From contig JAUHXV010000033.1 in the NCBI GenBank assembly GCA_030426765.1, positions 1 to 35,468 on the forward strand: a stretch of 35,468 nucleotides of DNA. The letters are read 5' to 3'. Within the stretch, counting starts at the first letter, position 1. Every line of letters begins with the position of its first letter. The stretch is from Bacteroidia bacterium (GTDB taxonomy: Bacteria > Bacteroidota > Bacteroidia > Chitinophagales > Saprospiraceae). The notes beneath the pieces are model-generated. The model did not search any database, was not told the DNA's origin, and saw nothing but the letters and a program-made list of their open reading frames with translations. The position numbers and the translations under genes were made by a program. Shown piece by piece: positions 30,937 through 35,468 of this stretch.

Positions 30937-31944
30937 CTAGGGGGCCGGCTGGCTCACCAGTAAAGCCCATAATTTATCCTTTAGCACATCGAGTCCGTAG
31001 CCGGAAACGGAAGAGATAAAAACAGATTCAATATTGGGTGGTAAGGTAGGCTTGAGCAATTCCTCGACCTCCTGGTCAATCGTATCGCATTTAGTAATGG
31101 CGCAGAGTCGGGGTTTGTCCAGCAACTCCGGATTGTACATCTCGAGCTCACGATAGAGAATATCAAACTCCTTGCGGATGTCATCCGTATCGCATGGGAT
31201 CATAAAGAGGAGAACCGCATTTCGCTCGATGTGACGCAAAAACCGGTGGCCTAACCCTTTACCCAAATGCGCGTCCTCAATAATCCCCGGGATGTCGGCA
31301 ATGACAAATGACTTGTTGTCCCGATACGCCACAAAACCCAGATTTGGGACCAGTGTAGTAAAAGGATAAGAAGCAATTTTAGGTTTGGCCGCGGAGACTG
31401 AAGACAGTAAGGTGGACTTCCCTGCATTTGGGAATCCAACCAACCCCACATCCGCTAATATCTTGAGTTCGAATATCCGCCAACCCTCCTGAAAGGGTTC
31501 GCCGGGTTGAGCATAACGTGGGGTTTGATTCGTGGGGGATTTAAAGTGAAAATTTCCCAGGCCACCTCGCCCTCCGGGCATCACGACATATTCCTCCCCA
31601 TCTTCGGTGATCTCGGCAATAATCTCATCGGTATCAGGATCTTTGACGACTGTCCCCAGCGGTACTTCGAGGTATTGATTTTTCCCGTCCGCTCCGGTGC
31701 ACAGGTTACCGGAACCCGATTGGCCGTTTTCGGCCATGACATGCTTGCGATATTTCAGGTGAAGGAGTGTCCATAGCTGCGCATTGCCCACGCAAATGAC
31801 GCTACCGCCTTTACCGCCATCGCCACCGTCCGGTCCGCCTTTCGCACTGATCTTATCGCGATGCAGATGAGCTGATCCTGCACCTCCGGCCCCGGATTTG
31901 CAATGGATCTTTACGTAGTCAACAAAGTTTTGTTCGGAAGACAT
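30937..31944 (-). CDS. obgE: Obg-family GTPase
   Basis: 335 residues. The N-terminal glycine-rich Obg fold (about 1-160: [28 protein letters not shown], then PGGRGGLGN) is followed by a G domain with G1 GFPNAGKST (near 170), G3 DIPG (near 217) and ITKCD at the G4 position. Obg GTPases assist large ribosomal subunit assembly and stress responses. The G4 motif reads TKCD rather than NKxD; a TK.D form is common in this phylum. Its ATG overlaps the adk stop by one base (TGATG), so the pair is translationally coupled. Confidence 0.96.
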   Translation of the reverse strand: MSSEQNFVDYVKIHCKSGAGGAGSAHLHRDKISAKGGPDGGDGGKGGSVICVGNAQLWTLLHLKYRKHVMAENGQSGSGNLCTGADGKNQYLEVPLGTVVKDPDTDEIIAEITEDGEEYVVMPGGRGGLGNFHFKSPTNQTPRYAQPGEPFQEGWRIFELKILADVGLVGFPNAGKSTLLSSVSAAKPKIASYPFTTLVPNLGFVAYRDNKSFVIADIPGIIEDAHLGKGLGHRFLRHIERNAVLLFMIPCDTDDIRKEFDILYRELEMYNPELLDKPRLCAITKCDTIDQEVEELLKPTLPPNIESVFISSVSGYGLDVLKDKLWALLVSQPAP

Positions 31945-32522
31945 CAGACATGAATACTACTGATGGTATCGCACAATTTTTGAAAAATATCATCAATTGA
32001 TCCTGTACCCTGAATCTTATGCGCTTTCCCCTTTGCATCATAATACGCATAGATGGGTTCCGTCTGTGTCTGATATACCTGAAAGCGATTTCGGATGATG
32101 CTTTCATCACTGTCATCGGCTCGTCCTGAATCCTTACTGCGCAGCAGAATGCGATTTACTATTTCATCTTCCGGCACATCAAGCATGACCAGCGCATCGA
32201 TTTGCTGATCGAGCATATCCAGCAAACTATCCAGTGCTTCCGCTTGCGGATGCGTACGTGGAAAACCGTCGAAAATAAATCCTTCTGCCTCTTTGTGCGC
32301 CATCATTTTTTTGCGCAACATACCAATGGTCACCTCATCCGGCACGAGTTCGCCTTTCGACATATACTCGCTGGCACGCACACCCAGCTCAGAACCTTCC
32401 GCAATTTCTGATCTGAAAAGATCTCCGGTGGAAATATGTACGAGATTAAACTTTCTCTCCAGTTTTTCGGCTTGCGTTCCTTTACCACTGCCGGGTGGGC
32501 CAAATATTATCAGGTTAATCAT
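31944..32522 (-). CDS. adk: Adenylate kinase
   Basis: 192 residues from the ATG at 32522 (the frame's earlier ATG at 32534 is less likely). It interconverts ATP, ADP and AMP. Visible are the P-loop GPPGSGKGT (8-16), the NMP-binding [27 protein letters not shown] and a short LID ([19 protein letters not shown]) without zinc-binding cysteines, the short-form enzyme. It is first in an adk-obgE operon. Confidence 0.96.
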   Translation of the reverse strand: MINLIIFGPPGSGKGTQAEKLERKFNLVHISTGDLFRSEIAEGSELGVRASEYMSKGELVPDEVTIGMLRKKMMAHKEAEGFIFDGFPRTHPQAEALDSLLDMLDQQIDALVMLDVPEDEIVNRILLRSKDSGRADDSDESIIRNRFQVYQTQTEPIYAYYDAKGKAHKIQGTGSIDDIFQKLCDTISSIHV

Positions 32523-32551
32523 AGTTCGTGTCAATAATGTTCACAAGGTCG

Positions 32552-32559
32552 CAAAGATA
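32552..32559 (-). promoter_or_regulatory. Probable -7 box for adk-obgE
   Basis: TATCTTTG on the minus strand matches TAnnTTTG fully and lies 29 bases before the adk ATG at 32522. Confidence 0.5.
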
Positions 32560-32616
32560 GTAAACGCGGAGGAGTCGATGAGGTTTCCGAATGGGAGCTG
32601 TATTTCACATTGCCCA

Positions 32617-32657
32617 AATAAAAAAGGCAGAAGTCCGCGGAGATGCTTCCTTCTGCC
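32617..32657 (-). terminator. Rho-independent terminator after the T9SS type A gene
   Basis: On the minus strand GGCAGAAG and CTTCTGCC pair around a 16-base loop, followed by TTTTTTATTT. It separates the secreted-protein gene from adk. Confidence 0.82.
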
Positions 32658-32680
32658 TCTTAATATTTTGATGTTGCCCT

Positions 32681-35468
32681 TTAATTTCCTGAGGTAAACA
32701 ATTTATACGATTCGATTTCCTGGCCTTCAACCTGTACTGCCAACATATACACGCCGGGTGGGAAATCCAGATCATTGATCGTATAGGCGACTGAATTTGG
32801 AATGAGTACCTCTTCACGCACCAGTCTTCCCGACATATCAAATATGCGGAATGAAGTTTCGGTATCCACGATACTACTGAAACTGATCGATATATGATCC
32901 GAGAATGGATTTGGAATAACGGTATTGACCAAATTCGGTTCGACATCTCTGCGCACAACGATCGTATCCGTATAAAACTCATAATAGTACCCGATATCCG
33001 GATTCTCATTGATCACTCTAAGTCTGTAATAAATCACATCGCGTAGACTCTGATCGACTCTTGTGTAGGGTGTCGCAAACGTACTCACCCCGTTCTTTGC
33101 AGGTTGATTAGCGACTTCCGTAAAACCAAACCCGGTATACGATCGCTCAATTAAAAACTCCTCGCATTGGTATTCAATGCCTGTCGTCCAGTTGATCGTC
33201 ACCTCCTGGTCTCCGGTATAATCTGCATTGAAGACTGTGACCGTAGTTTTCAACTCTCCTTCATACTTCGTGATTTCAAAGTCATCAATAGCGAGTCCCT
33301 GTGCTTCAATTTCATTATCCGATTGGAAAACAAAACGGAAACTTACAGTAGGTTCGCCGGCGAGGAAACTCACATCGGAGATGTATTGATTCCATTCCAG
33401 TGAAGCATTTGTAAAATAGTCTTTCCCGATTGGGAAGGCGCCATCCGCCAGATTCTGGTTGGAATAATTGTACCAGTATGGGGGATTGTACGCGCCTAAC
33501 TGCGCCCATGACGCCCCTCCATCCGTTGAGTATTCTATCTGGAATCCGTCGTTGCGATTTTGCACAGCATATTTACCCCAGAATTTAAATTCATACAGAC
33601 CGGGATCTCTCAGGTCGTACATCGGAGTGTACAGTTCTGCGCGGGTATTATTTTCATAGAGTATCTCATCGATACCCAACACCCATGCTGTTGCTCCGCT
33701 ATGGGTTCCGTCTTTCCCGGGTTTGGTAGAGACACCGCGCTCAAAAGGGGTACCTTCATACGAGAAGCCGGCAAAGTGTTCAGGATGAGATTCAAAGTCA
33801 CCGGCATATTCTGTATCTCCCTTCTCATAAGGTGCAGGCAGATATGGCAGGACTGATATTTTTCGCGTATCGGTGACCGACCCGTTTATGGTCAGGGTCA
33901 GTGTATAGGTTCCCGGTTCAGCATACGAATGACTGACGACAGGATCATTGGACGTGGTGTTATCTCCCAGGTTCCACTCAAAACTTTGCGCATTGATAGA
34001 TTGTGAGCCATCGATGAGGACCGTTTGGCCTTCGTAGGCGATAGGCTGTGCGATGATCACAGGCGCCGGTACAGAGAAGACTTCCGTCGTCATCAACCCA
34101 CGACCGTAAGTAGCTCCCAGCACCACTTTATCGGAATCTCTTATCTGAAGCATGTCCACGCGGACAAATGGCATTCCATTGTCCGGATTGGTCGGCTCCC
34201 AATGGGTGTTGTCACCATCGATATCTTCAGTGGTCCAGACGCCAGCATCTGTCGCAATCATCGCGCGGTCATGGTTGGACGGATCAAAAATCGCCCATCT
34301 CACCGGGATGTCAGGAAGGTCACCATCGATATTGGTCCATTGCTCTCCATCATCATAGGTCACCCATACGTTGCGCACGCCATAATTAAACAGCGAGATC
34401 AGACCGTCGTTCGGATTGACTTTGTCAATATGTACACTGGACACACTGGCTGAAACTGGCAGATTAGCATAGAGACTACCGGATACTGACTTCCCTGTAT
34501 GAGCATCGTCTACGCGCACCACCAATCCTGATTGTCCGCCAAAGTAAACTCTGTTTTCCACGTTTGGATCTGCTAATACCGCAGTCACGTTGACATTATA
34601 GCCGGTGATATCTACATCTTCATCCACCGCTGAGGTATTGATATTCCATCTGAAAAAATCAATATCATCGATTCCACTTTGGTTAATCTGACCATAGAGA
34701 ATGTTCGCATCGTTGTCATAATCAGAGCGATTGATAAAAGCGCCGTTGACACTGGCACCAAATCCAAAACTAAACCCGCCATTCGTAGATAAAACGTAAT
34801 TCCCGTTTTGAGAAGAAACGATCTGGATATTGGGTTCATTCTGATCAATAAAACAGAACACACCATCACCTCCTAAGGCAACGGATGATGGGGCTAACCC
34901 GGGTTCAGATATGATCAGTGAATTGTTGTCCTGCGTACCGCCCAGAAGATAGGGCGAACCAGCATCGGGATGAATGGCACCGGCATAAAACTGTGTGGTC
35001 ACATATCCCTCACTTCGGTCAGAAGCAAACTGGCCTCCATTGCTGCTCAGCCAGATTCCACCATCATTTCCAAACAAAACACGGTTTCTGATCTCCGGAT
35101 CAAAGGTGATATTATGATGGTCGACGTGCATACCTTGTGCGACGACATTCCAGTTAAATCCCTGATTGGTGGACATCGCCATATTGACACCCCCGGCCAT
35201 CAGCTTGTTACAGTTGTACGGATCGACTGCGATATCGAGATCGTACCAGGCCTGACCATATCCCTGAAAGATAGAGGGCACTGAGCGTGCTGTCCAACTG
35301 TCACCTCCATCATTACTCACGTAGGTTTCGGAAGAAAACGACCCAACCGCTCCAATGGCAAAAATGACATCAGGGTCTGTTGGGCAAACGGCAAACTCAA
35401 TACGGCTTACATTGTTCGGAAACCCTGGATTACCACGACCTATATTGGTCCATTCGCCTTCATTGCCT
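32681..35468 (-). CDS. T9SS type A secreted beta-propeller/PKD protein, 3' part (start outside window)
   Basis: The frame stays open to the right edge, so the start is missing; about 928 residues are visible. In order: a long propeller-like region (to about 465) with Asp-box-like turns (SNDGGDSW, YDDGEQW) and GNDGGIWLSSNGG, resembling sortilin/VPS10-type or BNR repeats; a PKD domain (about 468-540: DGSQSINAQSFEWNLGDNTT … HSYAEPGTYTLTL); a jelly-roll or MAM-like domain (about 555-735, ending GLAIDDFEI); a fibronectin-III-like part; and a ~75-residue C-terminal domain with PNPFSDHISISF, FRIFDMSGRLV and PPGVYMLAVQ. The last is the type A T9SS sorting signal. It is probably a surface or released protein; no catalytic residues can be named. 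A terminator follows. Confidence 0.88.
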   Translation of the reverse strand, partial: GNEGEWTNIGRGNPGFPNNVSRIEFAVCPTDPDVIFAIGAVGSFSSETYVSNDGGDSWTARSVPSIFQGYGQAWYDLDIAVDPYNCNKLMAGGVNMAMSTNQGFNWNVVAQGMHVDHHNITFDPEIRNRVLFGNDGGIWLSSNGGQFASDRSEGYVTTQFYAGAIHPDAGSPYLLGGTQDNNSLIISEPGLAPSSVALGGDGVFCFIDQNEPNIQIVSSQNGNYVLSTNGGFSFGFGASVNGAFINRSDYDNDANILYGQINQSGIDDIDFFRWNINTSAVDEDVDITGYNVNVTAVLADPNVENRVYFGGQSGLVVRVDDAHTGKSVSGSLYANLPVSASVSSVHIDKVNPNDGLISLFNYGVRNVWVTYDDGEQWTNIDGDLPDIPVRWAIFDPSNHDRAMIATDAGVWTTEDIDGDNTHWEPTNPDNGMPFVRVDMLQIRDSDKVVLGATYGRGLMTTEVFSVPAPVIIAQPIAYEGQTVLIDGSQSINAQSFEWNLGDNTTSNDPVVSHSYAEPGTYTLTLTINGSVTDTRKISVLPYLPAPYEKGDTEYAGDFESHPEHFAGFSYEGTPFERGVSTKPGKDGTHSGATAWVLGIDEILYENNTRAELYTPMYDLRDPGLYEFKFWGKYAVQNRNDGFQIEYSTDGGASWAQLGAYNPPYWYNYSNQNLADGAFPIGKDYFTNASLEWNQYISDVSFLAGEPTVSFRFVFQSDNEIEAQGLAIDDFEITKYEGELKTTVTVFNADYTGDQEVTINWTTGIEYQCEEFLIERSYTGFGFTEVANQPAKNGVSTFATPYTRVDQSLRDVIYYRLRVINENPDIGYYYEFYTDTIVVRRDVEPNLVNTVIPNPFSDHISISFSSIVDTETSFRIFDMSGRLVREEVLIPNSVAYTINDLDFPPGVYMLAVQVEGQEIESYKLFTSGN

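Noticed and set aside
30937..31944. Obg G4 motif TKCD instead of NKxD as a novel change
   Set aside because: A TK.D form is common in Obg of this phylum, so it is a lineage trait and not a defect.

Overview
The window looks like a piece of a Bacteroidota chromosome, most like the Saprospiria/Cytophagia side (inference from gene content; no 16S is present). The evidence is: two secreted giants with type IX secretion (T9SS) sorting domains, one type B at the left edge and one type A at the right edge; SprB-type repeats; Bacteroidota-style -7 promoter boxes (TAnnTTTG) in place of clear -10/-35 pairs; few Shine-Dalgarno sequences; an ECF sigma factor next to an inner-membrane-anchored beta-barrel gene; and many outer-membrane barrels and lipoproteins.

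Layout. 1-2860: 3' part of a T9SS type B adhesin-like protein. 2861-3477: hairpin-rich repeat array A. 3478-5863: divergent ruvB and icd. 6048-8981: tightly overlapping four-gene operon (DinB-like, TANGO2/NRDE, ATP-grasp, LysE). 9205-10305: fatty acid desaturase. 10306-10980: repeat array B. 10981-16562: SRPBCC protein, DUF4403 lipoprotein, two small barrel-like proteins, a lipoprotein and an Omp85-like barrel. 16559-18206 (minus): acyltransferase and alpha/beta hydrolase. 18619-19581: membrane-anchored coiled-coil protein. 19699-21567 (minus): Kdo operon kdsD-kdsA-kdsC. 21708-23054: Tat-exported GH109-type oxidoreductase-fold protein. 23395-24792 (minus): MATE exporter. 24945-25292: ferredoxin. 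25293-26141: repeat array C, which is array A inverted and expanded. 26142-30794 (minus): envelope cluster with LVIVD lipoprotein, barrel, lipoprotein, ECF sigma and a sigma-linked transmembrane-barrel protein. 30937-32522 (minus): adk-obgE. 32681-35468 (minus): T9SS type A beta-propeller/PKD protein running off the right edge.

How the parts fit. Most genes serve the cell envelope: Kdo for LPS, phospholipid acylation and desaturation, barrels, lipoproteins and T9SS cargo. Housekeeping genes (ruvB, icd, adk, obgE) are interspersed.

The most unusual material is non-coding. Three gaps carry collinear arrays of palindromic modules. One 60-bp module keeps its 14-bp stem between two diverged copies by paired base changes. 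Tiny 16-19 bp palindromes appear to replace segments inside the other modules. The strongest protein-level oddity is the sigma factor overlapped by a gene whose product has a cytoplasmic start, one membrane helix, a ~190-residue linker and an apparent outer-membrane barrel.
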